Assembly (NCBI GenBank): GCA_037783415.1
Contig: JAZGTN010000006.1
Coordinates: 3,968,001-4,032,000, forward strand
DNA: 64,000 nucleotides
Source: Leptasterias polaris
Lineage: Eukaryota; Echinodermata; Asteroidea; Forcipulatida; Asteriidae
Direction: 5' to 3'
Both the position numbers and the translations under genes were made by a program. Positions 11,404 to 24,204 of this stretch are shown here, piece after piece (the stretch's first letter is position 1; each line of letters opens with the position of its first letter). The notes below the pieces were generated by a model. It ran no database searches and was not told where the DNA came from. It saw nothing but the letters and a program-made list of their open reading frames with translations.

Positions 11404-12080
11404 AGGATCTGTTAACAGTGTATGTTATGTATGTCCGACCCACAATCGAATACGCCTGTCCTGTCTGGTACTCTGGACTTACTAAAACACAAATTATAAC
11501 CCTTGAAAGGTTACAAAAAAGGGCCTTTCGTATCATTCTGGCTGGTCAGCAAAATACACCAACATCATATGTGGAAATATGCCAACTGTTTAGTTTACCT
11601 ACCATCACTGATAGACTGAGTCATTTATTTGTCAAGTTTGGTAAGACCTTGTTTGAATCTGAAAATTACAGGCACTGGCTCCCACCAAACAAAAACAACA
11701 ACTTGCGTAATGCCAACAAAATGTGCCCCCCCAAATGTAGGACTGGTCGTTACAAAAATAGTTGCATCCCATCCCTTGTCCAAGCACTCAACAATAGCTC
11801 TTGATTTTGTTCACTCGGTTGGTATGCATTTTGTCCCCATCCATTCACCCTGTTCTTTTTATGTGCTTTGCCATGCAATTATTTGTTATATTTTAGTCAC
11901 TGGCACAAGCCATTTTACTTTTTTAATGTATTAAAACAAATTGTATTTATTTATGTTTTTTCTGTAATTTTTAACATATCTATTTTTATAAATCTCTGTA
12001 TTTTAAACCCAATTCAGCCTTTGGCTGCGATGTTTGAATGTTTTTAATAAACCAATAATAATAATAATAATAAAAAAATA
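11404..12080 (+). mobile_element. 5'-truncated LINE 3' end with AAT tail
   Basis: The coding remnant (about 11404-11804) reads VYVMYVRPTIEYACPVWYS and TLERLQKRAFRII, the C-terminal RT signature. It is followed by about 250 bp of noncoding sequence, an AATAAACC signal and an ATA/AAT triplet tail (12052-12072). It has a tail type different from the other LINE remnants and is the only one with clear coding remains on the plus strand. Confidence 0.8.
11418..11804 (+). pseudogene. C-terminal fragment of LINE polymerase
   Basis: 128 codons are open with PTIEYACPVWYSG (residues 8-20) and LERLQKRAFRIILAG. The catalytic RT core is absent, so the fragment has no activity. Confidence 0.8.
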
Positions 12081-12131
12081 CAGATGAATAAAATCTTGTA
12101 CTTGTAGTTTTATTGCTGCGTGGATATGTTC

Positions 12132-12445
12132 TTAAAGTGTGTGCATTATTGTTGGTAAAATTCAAAATAATTATACATGTTCAAAGATTTGCGAGGTGCA
12201 AAGATGTTCACAACGTCCCTTGAAAAAAGCAGATCAGCTTAAACTTTTGGAGCTTTTGAGAAAATTAGTAAAATACTTTCGATCTCGCGAGTCCGAAATT
12301 TGTTTGTAAACTGTGCTGAGGTTTTGTCACTATTTCCTCGTGACCCCGATAGCCGATTGAGCCTAAACTTTCACAGGTTTGTTATGTCTTGTATATGTTG
12401 GGTCACATCAAGTGTGGACACTATGGTCTATGATATATATCGATG
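12132..12445. mobile_element. Degenerate family I MITE, copy 2
   Basis: Shares CTAAACTTTCACAGGTTTGT and ATATGTTGGGTCACATCAAG with copy 1 at 10928-11278 in the same orientation. Left edge TTAAAGTGTGTGCATTATTG is a decayed version of the family I end; the right end has been lost or replaced. Confidence 0.6.
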
Positions 12446-13310
12446 TTGGCCTCCGTCTTAGGTACGGTCATACTGTGATAATGATCCCGAAAATAATTGT
12501 GCAGTTTCTATTTCGAAGGCCTCCTTGTTGTAAAGATGGCAGTGGTAGTAAAATCATCCTGCGAAATTATTTCGTTTGAAGTGCTCCCGTTTATTAGAAA
12601 TCAATAAAAATATGTCGACAATTTTCAAAAAGTCACCTCAAGGCGAGTTATGGAGATTCAAACTTTTGTGAAATCCGTTTGTGAATGCTGCAGCAAGAGA
12701 CGCGGTTGGTACCCGCTGTGACCTTGTTAAACGTGAAAGGATTCGACGTTCTTGATGAAAAGCTTTTTATTCAGCTTTTTATTCAGCTGAAATTTCCACT
12801 GAAGACTTTTATTGTATTTTTCTTAATAATTTTGCCTGGTAATTAGTCTCACGATGACAAAAACCAATCTATGATCCTAACCTATAAATCTACCGCACGA
12901 AAAGTTCGTTGCGAAGGGCGTCAATGTTTTTTCCAATTGACGTAACACTATTAGTGATTACTTTTTTGTTTTGTTTGTCTCTATATGTGTTTCAAACACA
13001 TTTTCTGAACTATGACATCAATATTATAATTATCATGACGAGTGGTACCACGTGATTTATATGTAAATTAAGCTATGACCTAACAGGAATATACACAACC
13101 AAAGAAACTTACGGACAAGTTGTAAAGCAAGCATTTTGTTTTACTTGGTTGCGGCACCAAAATGTTCTTGGAAGCATTTAGACGTCTATGATGCTTGAGG
13201 AAAAGTTGCAATCCGCTTTCTTCTTCATTTGGAAACCGAGACAACACAAAATGGACTTGTACATAACACACAGTGGCGTGACAAGACATTTATATATTGT
13301 TGGCTTAGTT
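12446..13310. other. Unassigned stretch
   Basis: No gene seen. 12500-12720 has a similar feel to the family I interior but I cannot align it convincingly. Confidence 0.45.
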
Positions 13311-13369
13311 TTCCCAATCTTACTCTTGTACACATAGTGAAACTGCAAAAACTACTAGCCTATTTTGTA

Positions 13370-13490
13370 GCTCCACCATGCTAAGTTTCAACCCCTACTC
13401 ATGGACATGGTGTTACCGCAAACCTTTTTGTACTACATTATAGCAACCACCATGCAAAGTTTCCAATCCAGCTCATATACACATGGCATT
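13370..13490. repeat. Partial direct repeat, period about 77 bp
   Basis: CCACCATGC followed by AAGTTTC-type sequence and then CATGG occurs at about 13374 and again near 13448. The first copy contains the ACATGGTGTTACCGCAAACC word shared with 2196. Confidence 0.45.
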
Positions 13491-13688
13491 TTGGTTTTAT
13501 TAGAATCAATATTGATGAGAAATGTTATACACAGAGAACAAGACACAAATGGCAGCACACTGAGCTGCGGTGTATGTATTGTAGGCCCTTATTGAAAATG
13601 TTCATAAAGTTAACAAAACTATGATGTTTAAGATTAAGAGCTCTCACATCTTTAGACCTATCTTTTCATAATTATTTTAAACAGTTCT

Positions 13689-14054
13689 TTAAAGAGTCTA
13701 TATACGTTTGGTAATCACTCTTAAAATTAATGGCAATACAAACTTATTGGTTAGAAGCCTACAGCAGCTTTCGATAGTGTAAAGCATGTTGAGAAACATT
13801 TCACTTCGAAGGAATGTGGTTATGTAAAAATATATCAGTTTTTATGACCCAAAACTTTAATCTGAGAAACATTTCTGTCAGAAACTTATTTTTCCTGCGT
13901 GGACGTATTCGCTCCGGATTTTCGGCGATATCTTAAAAACACAACCACCTTATAAAATGAAATTTTCACAGGATAGTTTTATTGTATATATCGACATTTA
14001 TATATGATTATAACAATCGAACGGTTCCAAAAACCAAAGGTGTTTCTAAGTTAA
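13689..14054 (-). mobile_element. TTAA-type MITE, family B, copy 2
   Basis: Inverted relative to the 8770 copy: it begins TTAAAGAG (TTAA at 13689-13692), has ACGTTTGGTAATCACTC next, and carries the reverse complement of the CCGGAGCGAATA block near 13908-13920. The far end is decayed but closes near a TTAA at about 14051-14054. Confidence 0.7.
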
Positions 14055-17000
14055 AAATAAAAGACAATTTAAAATGGGTTCGATATTTTGTACACTTTTG
14101 TTTGCTAATCGGGGTGTTTGTTTGTATTTTGGGTTTTCTCTAACTGTTCGTTTGTTTTAATGTTTGAGTAGGATTTGGGAGTTTCACTTTGTTGGTCTGC
14201 AATGGGAAGTTTGCAGATTGAAGCGAAATATAATGCTTATTTGACGACATAATCTCCGTTGAAAATTAGTATGACCGATTCTAAACTCTTTAGAATGAGT
14301 TGTGTGTTTTAATATTTTCTAAAAATGCGTACATATATGTTTAATATTTTGGGTTTTGGCCGAGTATAAAGATCTATCAAGTTTTCAAGAAACACACCAC
14401 ACAACAATGCTGTGAAAAATATCAAATTGGAGGTCAACGTAGTGAAAAGTGCTTTATGATTTAATACTTTGTATCTTCCAAATATTTCGATCTTGACAAT
14501 CGAAACAAAAAACGGAAATTAAGTGGTCACTATTTCAGACGAATATATTGCTCTCGAAGATTTAGAAGATTTGATTTTATAGTCATTAAGCTTTCGGATT
14601 GAAGCTAATCTATTTTAAAGTTAGTATCTTGCACTTTGTCTTCAAAAAGGTTTGCAGAAAAAGTATCGGGTCTGAAGTCATGAGCAAGGCAATTAGTTTC
14701 GTTCAACCCCACCCCTACTTAAAAAGTAAGAAGTTAAAATGAATATCACATAGGCCTAAATAAATAAATAAATATGTATAAATAAATGAAATAAAGTAGA
14801 TTAAAGACATTTTCGCCCTATTAATGAAGTTTATTAATCTCATGTTAAACTTAATTCCCAATGAGAATACGTGATGGGGAAAAAACATTTATTTAGCAAA
14901 AAAGTTAACTTTACAAAAAAGTCTATACCTTGAAAATAATCATTGAATTTTGTGTTGAAAACAGCCCACAACGGTTCGGTGTTTTATGTTTGATGCTTGA
15001 TTCTGACAAAATCAACCCCAGTCAGTTTAATTGTAAGTGGTTCAGATTAGTGGGGATTTACTGTCGCTGAATGACGGGAGATTTGACTATTTTAAACTCC
15101 CTCAAACTTTACAAACTTCAAACCTTCGAAGACACACAGCACGTGGCAGATACATGTTTTTGTAAATATAATATTGCTTCTTTACACGACGATTTTCTAA
15201 ATAATTATAAACCACCCCAACAAACAAACAAACAAACTACAAATACCCCAAGACCCCATCAAAATCATAACATAAACAAATTAAAACAACAACCATATGA
15301 AACACACACAAACTTACAACTTTTAACTGTCATTGTTTTGTGGAAGTTATTTGTAAAACATTATTTACCGAAAAAACATATTAATCTAGACAACAAAAGT
15401 GAACCTGAAAAAATTTTGCCAGAATTTTAAAATACTGGCAGTCCAACTTCTTTTTGAGTTCAAAAGCGAACAGGCCTACAACGTTCCATCCTAGCAGGCA
15501 TAATTTAGGCTTTTTCTTGAAAGAAATTGTTCCTTTGTGTCGTCTGAGTTTTTGCTCGGGTTGTTTGGCAAGAAATGCGGCAAGAAACACATCATAAAAT
15601 ATGTAATTGTAAGTTCAAGTACACCAGGCGCATCAATCCCTGAGCGGGCCTAATCCGCACCTGTGACCGGGAGCTCCACGCTCCACGCTCCAGGCCCCGT
15701 CGAACAAAAGGCCCTTGCGTAGTCTTTCTACGCTGCCACAAAACACCCGGTGTTAAGGAAATTAAATTTTCTCGCAAGAAAACGGAGCATTTTAGTGAAT
15801 TATATTTTGTTTGACGTGAACAAGTGGACAATGTTAGTCTTGTCTCCATTCTTGAGATAAGATCACTAACTAATTGATTTTCTTGTATTCAATGCAGAAG
15901 ATCAGGAGCGTCTTAGCCGTGTCAGCCGGTGGCAGCTACCCCAGGAGCCCCCAGCAACGATGCCAACCGCGCTGGTGGACAAATCTCAAATCCTTTAACC
16001 GTCTTAGTTTGTTTTATGAATTTTCTTCAAAATACCCCTCGATCTAAGACACCTGCAAGCGTTCGTCTGCGTGGAAATGTCCCTTTCCGGGGGATAGGAC
16101 AAAATCGCCTCGGTAGATTTGAGGTAATGTCCCCTAAATCCACACTGTGCAGGAGTACTCAGAGCTGGCCGTGGATTTGTGCGCATCATCGGCTCAGATG
16201 CAAGCCGCCGATGGCTTACATGACCGAGACTATACCGTAGAGAACGGGGAGTTATTTCAACCATAGTCATTTCTGCCTGGCGTTTCCCTCTTTTTCGCTC
16301 ACAAACCCCATTATCCCTCCGTTCTCCGTAAATTGGAATCTTTTAATACTGCAGGAAATAAAAAACTGTCATAAATCAAGATTTGTTTACTTGAAACTTT
16401 CAGTCGCGTCTTTACTTTGTCACCTGCACGTTCAGTGTTAAGAAGAATCCAACAGAACGCAACACCGGCCTGGCGTAAACAGCCCGTCAAGCGCGCCGGG
16501 CTAGCGATGCAGTCACCCAGTCTAGCATGGCCGATCCAACACGCTTGCGTGGGCCTTACACTCGTACTCCCGAAGCTCATTTTACACCACTTGTAAATCA
16601 TTTTTACTTAAAAACAAACGCACAATTATCTTTCTAATCGCTAGCTCTTTATGAAGGTATTATCATCTTAACTTGAGAGGTGCATAAATTATCTTAATTA
16701 CCCGTCTTTCAAGAGGGAAATTAAGGTTTATTTTTAACATTTGGTTCTGTTTATTTGGTTGAACTGACAATCATACGTTGATTGATGCCGGGGTATCTGT
16801 TCTTGAATGTACAGATAATCTTCACACAACTCACTAACTGAGACAAGAATGTATTGGTTTTCTAATAAAGGGGTAAGTTAACATTCTGTCTTGCATTCAC
16901 CCAATCTGCAGGTAATCAATCAATTTGATTGTAATTAGTTTCTCAAGCAATATAGGAAACAGCGCAGGGAATAGAATGCTTCCATGTAGTTCACATTCAC

Positions 17001-18190
17001 TTTGTTTTGGTATTTAGTATATGTGTCTGCCTTGCAAGGTATATCAGTTGAAAAATCAAAATGTTTCATTTTTCATACAGGTAGGGGCCTATGGAAGCTC
17101 GTTGATTTTTGAAAAAAATGCAATCCAGCCCCTCATCAGTTTTCTAAGTGGAATTTTTTCCCCATCAAATCCGGGGGTTACGTTTTCGGAAAAACAAAAA
17201 CAAAATTTAGATTGTTATTCCCACTTTCACTTACATGCTCATTGTTGAGAGTCAAAAATTGAAAACAAAAACTGAATGTCGTGGACACACATAGCAACAT
17301 TTCGTATGGAATTATATTTCTGAGTATATTAATTTGGTATTTTTGTGCAGTTTAAAAAAGTATACGTATAGAAATTCATTGTCAACTTAATGTTCCAATC
17401 AATTTTATCATCCATATACACATGACAATAATCCATTTACGGAATGAATTTTTAGGACTATCGATATCAGAACCAACTCAGAGATTAATAATTGGACATT
17501 ATTATGTTGTATACGGTGGTAAATTTAACATGTTTTCTGCAAGTTGCATATTTTACGATATCCCATGTATTGTTTTATAAACATGTTTTATAACCTGTGC
17601 TTATACAGGACCTGTTGTGTGAAATAATTACGACCACAAAATTAACATAAAATGTGCCTGTCGAAATGACCTATGATCTCAGAAGAAGGAAAGTGAAAGA
17701 GTGTTTGAACAGAGGGTGAATTGTTTCGAGAAGAAATAATGCTACGCAAAATACGAAGAGTGCGAAAATAAACGCCAATATCTTCAAAAACATAATATTT
17801 GTACGGATATTGTAGTTTTAGAATGACTCTGCTAGGATTTGAGGCGGCATGACACAAACGATGTTTTGCAGTTTAGTTTAATACTAGATGTTTAGAAATG
17901 GACTGGCAATAATGAAGAGCTCAAGAAGGGTTGGATTCGACTGTGTCGACGGTGCTGTAATACCCGATAAACAAGATACGCAAAGCTCAAACAGGAAGGT
18001 TTACAAACTAGTGTGTGGTGATGCAGGTGGCAGTTACAGGAAAATAAACAACGAGTATTGATTGAAAGTAGAGATTACCGAGCAGCAGCGGATGGATAGG
18101 ATGATCGTGATGACGGTGTAGTCAGATTGAATTGCAGGGGAAGGAAACAATATAGGGAAAGATGGAAGGATATGGCGAACAGTGGAATAG
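14055..18190. other. Long unassigned stretch
   Basis: No convincing gene. About 15640-15720 and 15900-16560 are richer in GC and CpG than the surroundings and could be a distal regulatory or exon-bearing patch, but no frame has recognisable domains and I could not place splice sites confidently. The rest is AT-rich. Confidence 0.4.
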
Positions 18191-18193
18191 AAC

Positions 18194-18560
18194 AGATTGG
18201 TGGTGATTGTTGTTGTTGTTGTCATGATGGTGATGGTGATGGGAATGGTGGTGGTGATTGTGGTTGTGATGGTGGTGGTGGTGGTGGTGGTGGTGGTGAT
18301 GGTGATGGTGATGGTGATGGTGATGGTGATGGTGATGGTGATGTGATGAGGATGGGGATGCATGTGGTGGTGATGGTGATTGTGATGAGGATGGGGATGC
18401 ATGTGGTGGTGATGGTGATTGTGATGAGGATGGGGATGCATGTGGTGGTGATGGTGATGGTTATGAGGATGGTATGGTGGTGGTGATGGTGATGAGGATG
18501 GGGATGGTGGTTGTGATTGTGATGGTGATAAGAAGGTGGTAAGGTGGTGATGATGACGTG
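18194..18560 (+). repeat. GGTGAT hexamer array with 39-bp higher-order repeat
   Basis: A run of TGGTGA/GGTGAT units. At 18345, 18384 and 18423 a 39-bp unit (starting GATGAGGATGGGGATGCATG) repeats three times. Degenerate GATG-rich sequence continues to about 19010. The His/Pro-rich frames on the complement are products of the repeat. Confidence 0.9.
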
Positions 18561-19108
18561 GTCATGATAGGGATGATGGTGGTGGTGATGATTTTGGGAT
18601 GATGGTGGCGATGATGGAGATTATTTTGGTGATGGTTGTGGTGTCAATGGCAGTGGTAATGAGGTGACGATGTGGTGATGATGGCGATTGGGATGATGGT
18701 GATGGTGGTTGTGGTGATGATAGTGATTGAGATGATGATGCTGGTCGATGGTGGTCGTTATGATAACGGAGATGATATACATGGTGATGAAGTTGATGAG
18801 GATAATAGTGGTAATATTGGTGTTAGTGATGATGATATGGTAAAAGTGGTGACAGTGATTCTACTGATTGATGCAGAGGTTGAACATTAAGAAACAGAAA
18901 GGAACATTAAGAATATCCTCATCCTAACAGTGGATATATACTGGTGATAATGACGATGGTGACCATGATGGTGATGACGAGGGTGGTGATGATGTTGGTG
19001 AGTTCTAGTAGATCGTAATAAAAAGTCTCTGATCATCCCAACTAAATAGAGCTCTTGTATTGACATTTCCCCCCCCCCCCATTTACAATACTTCGTTTTC
19101 CCTTTTAA

Positions 19109-19144
19109 ATTTGAATGATCATTTGAATGATCATTTGAATGATC
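19109..19144. repeat. Short 12-bp tandem repeat
   Basis: Three copies of TTTGAATGATCA-like units, preceded by a C run at about 19070-19080. Confidence 0.7.
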
Positions 19145-21875
19145 CTTGAATGGTCACACGTTTTTAGTGGCGTTGTAAGTCACAGTTAAACAACAATTTA
19201 GTAAATACAAACAACAACAACAATAGCAGCAACTTCCTTAGTGGTTAGTGATAATTGCAAGATTAGTTTCGATCACACCAATAGGTATCACCGTCTTTTG
19301 CTATTCAAGAATCCTATTCATCTGTTGAATACGCTGCAAATTACGGGTAGCTCACTGACGCCGAGTCTGTTTCGACCAAATCAAAGACCGGACGAATTAA
19401 CTGCGATGGCCGATGTAATGTGATGATCCAAAGGGATTTGGTTCCTTGTCTAGTCTCAGACGGAAATCTTTTCTTGTTTTCAACGATTGTGATGTGTTTA
19501 AGATTACTGTTGCTTTAAGGTTACAAACAACAATGTGATAATGCCAAATTGGTTGTTAGAAAACAGTAACAGTGTCAGCACTTGCGATTGTTGCTGTAAG
19601 CAACGCCATATAAAGTTATGTTGTAAATAGAATGCATTGCGCTCTTACAACTACCAGATGTGTGTTGCGTTTATGAAGGTGTAAATGCTTACGAAAGTAT
19701 GTTTAGTCAATGATCAAATGTTTCTTGTTGAAATGAATTGATTTGTAGTGGGGGTTGTCACTTTGAACGAAAACAAACGTTGGATTACACTGGTATATCA
19801 AGTTAGAAAGCATATAGAAGTTTCAGTTTATAGTGGCGTCGATACACCGACTTCACTATTTCGACGGCAAGCTTGTTACCGTTCATGGTACCGTCTGGAC
19901 GCGTTTTTGCACGGTACCAGAACTCCGGAGCCCTCCAGTGAGTCTTAATTACTTTCTACATGCATGCTGTGAAAGTTGTGGTTCTGGATTTGTAATCTTA
20001 GTAAGTGTTTTCGTTTTATTGGAATTCTTGGTTTTTTCCAGTTCTAATAAAAGAAGGGATCATTTACCTATTATGTGTTTCTTAAGTTTTGTTTTTCGTT
20101 GTGCGCCCAGCTTCGGCTTTAGATTGTATTTGCTGAGGACCATAACATTTAATGTGAACGACCTGTGAAGCGTAGAATGTGATTGGAAAACAAAAAATTC
20201 AAATGTACATGTTTATTTGCAATGATGGAAGGTATGAACATAATATTGCAAGTTTGGGTTGTAACAATTGGATGATCGGTTGCCCGTTTCTTTTGATAAC
20301 GATTAGCCCAACGAATGATTTCGGTGGCGGCATCTGTGATGAGGTTGGAATAAAATATCATACGCGCAACCTGCCTGATCGTTTGTGGCCGGCGAGGACG
20401 ATTACGATCGACTGACTTGTTTGAACGCTCTAAAGTTACCGTTGTTTTTGTATTTATGAATATTAAATCACAACACAAAGACCTTATTTCAATCCCTGTA
20501 GAATAGAGTTGTGAGATTTGAATTACAACTGTCTCCATTGAGTCTGCTAATAGTCCGTACGTGTGCAAAACACTATGGCGAGACGGGTATATACTTCAAC
20601 AGCTATGGGCTAAGATATTAGGCCCATTCCGTACATATGGCCCGGCAAAGGTTGGCAAAGTCGTGTATGAGATAAAAATCTACACGGATTCAATTTATAA
20701 ACGAGAGTTTTGATGTCATGACGAACTTGGTTCTGAGATTTTTAAGCAAAACTATTTCAAAACTTAATAATTCGCATTCGTGATTATCAGCTTGGCTTAG
20801 GTTCATCCAAATACCAATATTGGCGTTTTTTTTGGTAAGCTTCGATTTGCCCGCTTTCTTAAGAGCATTCCGCCTCAAAGGTGATGATTGCAGAAATAAA
20901 TTTCACAACAAAACAATGTTCAGTCTTTTCAGTTACATGCTTTGTAAAAATTATTGAACTGATGGTTTGAAAAAGTGAGGTTGAGAACGAATGTTGCACC
21001 TGTACTCCTACACTGAGGTTTCTAGAATTTGTTTTATTTATAGGGGAAAATCAAGCATTCTATCGGCCTTATGTTCAATTGGCCTTTTGTTCAACTTATC
21101 AACAACCGAATGATATTTCCTTTATAGGTTACTGAACTTTTACCATGGAGTGCAAACATTACTTTGAAGCTTCAATTTTCTCACTTGGTTAAGATGATTC
21201 GTAAACCAATGAATCCACTTCAAAGGGGATGAATTTATAAATAAATTTAAAACGAAATGGCTAACTTTGTATTTATTTCAATCCGGAGTAGTCTTTTTGG
21301 GGGTCCTCAAAGTAGTGGCGTTTGGACACTTTGTTGTTATTGATTAATGTCTTGAATATAAAGTAAATACTCACATAATGTGTAATCAATAAAGGCCAAC
21401 ATTAATGTCATCTTGCGAAGATAAGTGTTGGTTTCCAGTTTGCTTTCTTTTAAGAACTAAACAAGTCCGATGAAAAATTCCCGGCGTGATACGCAGAAAC
21501 TTCCCTGGCTTGGCATGTGGGTCGCTAGGACGCGATGCACCGGCCCAGCATCGTCCAGGAGGCGTGGTGTAGATCCACAATGCGACCGTTAGCCCGATCC
21601 GCTATAAACGGGGTGTGTGAGCAAACAATCGACTGAACACACTATGGGTATTGTTATATCCCTGCGCCAACACAAAATGTTAGCAGGAGGAAAACAACTT
21701 TGCATGATGGGTAAGAACTATACATGAAAACTCAATCCGTGGAGCTAAGAGGTGACATCGGTGAATCTTTGTCTGTTGTATCATCATTTGATAAAGTTAG
21801 TACACCCAGAAGTAACTCAACATTTGAAGTTGGATTCGATCATTTTTTGTTTAGAAAAAAAACCTTTCTGAATCA
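19145..21875. other. Long unassigned stretch
   Basis: No gene recognised. 21470-21610 is unusually GC- and CpG-rich and has a short minus-strand ORF (21386-21580), but I see no domain or splice pattern to support it. Confidence 0.4.
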
Positions 21876-22429
21876 GTAATCTAATAGACTTGTTGACAAG
21901 TCGTTAATGATGGTCGCGGTGAGTCGAGTCGCATCTGGTGCTGTCTCGTAAAAGAATGCTCTCGCGAGATCACTGCTCTCGCGCGAAGTTGCTGGCTGCC
22001 AACTCTTCTTCGTCATTAACGACTTGTGAAACCCGCCGGCGGTTCATATTCATTTATTCATGTACGAACGCAGTGTACATTACGGTTGCTGTAGCGACGA
22101 TCATGAAGACGAGTCCATTTTATCTAAGGGTAGTAGTAATTTTAGTTACTGTAAATGTACTGAATGCTTGCGCTTGAGACATCTGTGGGTGTGTTTTGTG
22201 GGTGTTAACTCCTTCATTAATTTAGTAACTAAAGAAATAAAGTAAACTTATCTTAAAATTCATTATTATAATAATTGTTTAAGATGTGTGTTTTGCCTCA
22301 TAAAAATAAATAATGCCTTCCGTGAATAGTTACTGATCGCTCCAATCATTTAACCCGATGTGTTCTACAGTGATTGTGTGTATTAAGTGTGTATAAACAA
22401 CAGACACGGAAACCAGTCAACTCGCCCCC

Positions 22430-22540
22430 CTAGCAAAGTCGCCAATTTCAAAAAACACATGTACAAAGTCACCAACTACAAAGTCGCCCCTAGCAAAGTC
22501 GCCCCTGACAACAAACTCGTCCCCTCTCATAGTCGCCCCT
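22430..22540. repeat. Degenerate AAAGTCGCC tandem repeat inside the element
   Basis: Five to six imperfect copies of an AAAGTCGCCCCTAGC-like 15- to 20-bp unit. Confidence 0.6.
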
Positions 22541-22599
22541 CACAAGGGAATTTAACAAATTTGTGTGATTGGACTACAGGGCTTCGAAAGCTATCTTAA

Positions 22600-23110
22600 G
22601 GGAACAAAAGCTAGCTATCTTAAGGGAACGAAAGAGGAATTTTGGGGAACAAAATCTCATTGCGAAGGAACGAGAGCGTATATTAAGGGAACGAAAGCAT
22701 ATTTCGGACGAATGAACGTATATTTCTGGCAACTAATTCAAAGTCGTATTTTGATGAAACAAACGCTTGTTTTTAGGGAAAGAAATCTCCTTTCGGTGGA
22801 AAAAATTCATATTTTTATAGAACGAAAGCATATTTCGGACGAATGAAAGTATGTTTCGGGCAACTAATTCAAAGTCGTATTTTGATGAATCGAAAGCTTG
22901 TTTTCAGGGAAAGAAATCTCCTTTCGGTGGAAAAAATTATTTTTATTGAACGAAAGCATATTTAGAGCGAACAAAATTATATTTTGTGCGAACAAAATCA
23001 TATTTCGAGGAAACGAATGCGTATCTTTCAGGGAACAAACGCGTATTTCTGGGTAACAAAATCGTATTTCGGGTGGAGAAGGCGTGTTCGAGGGAACAAA
23101 AACGTATTTT
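22600..23110. repeat. Nested minisatellite, about 24-bp and about 130-bp periods
   Basis: Short GGGAACGAAAGCGTATTTC-like units recur throughout. A longer unit beginning ACGAAAGCATATTTCGGACG recurs at about 22691 and 22822, with a shortened start at about 22950. The short unit appears first, then a block of several units was itself duplicated. Confidence 0.7.
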
Positions 23111-24204
23111 CTAGGAAAAATCTATTTTGCTACCTAGAAAAACACAACTTTGTTTACAAATTTAAAAAAATATAATTTTATGTGACAAAATTATATTTTG
23201 ATTGAATTATATAATATTTTGAGGAAACGAAATGACTTTGTTGGAATTTTGTGTGTCGAGAGTGGAAAAAGAAATTCAGAGTGAGAATGTTTTTTTCACA
23301 TTTTAATTTGTAATTTATTTTTCACCTGTTCCTTCAGGGGCTCTGGTTTTGTGTGTTTTTTTTTTTTTTTGGGGGGGGCTCGTTTTTGTCTCACAAATTG
23401 TTTAACTTAATTGCACCGTCAATATAAGAGTGGTTTTCCTATTTATTGACATAAATCTTATTTAATTTCCAAATCGGGGGAAAGGAACGTACACCGAACA
23501 TTGAAACGTAACGATTTTAAAACAGCGGATTCGATCAGCGAGGTTTACCGACTAACAAACCCGCAATGACAAGGTAGTTGGTGGTCTGGCTCCCTAACCC
23601 CTCCCACATGTTCATGAGCTTCCAGGTACAGCTATCTCTTGGCATGCTAGGGTAGGGGTTTCCGTCATGCTGAGCCCCACCGAGAGAAACTCTGCGCGCC
23701 ATGGCATGCAGCTACACGATTTGCCCGTGTGTTTTACGTCATGTCCCCACACGCTGTGCACTGTCAAACACTGAAATAAAATCTTACGTTCGATTTTTTG
23801 TAATTATTTACAAGTTGTACCCATAATTTGAATACGTATTTTCTTGTGTCAAAATATTCATGAACACAATCACTCTCACCACTCAGTGTTTGGTTTTGAT
23901 CGTGCATGATCAAAGCAACATAAAACTCCATCCAGTACAGGATTTGATGTTTAATATTCATCTACAGTTTGAATATTCATAGATATAACGAAATTGACCA
24001 ATCAGATGCGTCCGTACGAATTCGGCTGAAGTGGCCATAGGCCGTGCACAAACCGCCAGCGGGTTTCACAAGTCGGTAAATGCGACCAGTCGTGAGAGCA
24101 ATAATCTCGCACAGAGCAGCCCTCTCGCGGGATATTGCGAGAAAGCCGTTCCGCTATCACCGCGACAGACATTTAACGACTTGTCCACAAGTCTAGTAAT
24201 CTAA

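Larger units (their letters stand above)
21876..24204. mobile_element. Mutator-like element with about 150-bp inverted ends (copy 2)
   Basis: The element proper is 21885-24195 (2311 bp). A perfect 9-bp duplication, GTAATCTAA, flanks it (21876-21884 and 24196-24204). The left end TAGACTTGTTGACAAGTCGT and the reversed right end TAGACTTGTGGACAAGTCGT differ at one base. Similarity continues, more loosely, through GTCGCGGTGA and CTCGCGAGA blocks to a GTGAAACCCGCCGGCGG block about 150 bp in. The interior has no transposase; it holds minisatellites (22430-22540, 22600-23110) and AT-rich sequence. Non-autonomous. It is the same family as 518-775, which looks like the two inverted ends joined. Confidence 0.85.

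Noticed and set aside
15929..16270. Overlapping frames in a CpG-rich patch, possible gene start
   Set aside because: Frames on both strands are equally open and none has recognisable protein features.
18034..18441. Minus-strand frame with His/Pro-rich repeats
   Set aside because: It is the translation of a GGTGAT hexamer array; the repeat length is a multiple of three, so frames stay open automatically.
21386..21580. GC-rich minus-strand frame
   Set aside because: It stands out in composition, but neither splice sites nor a protein family can be recognised.
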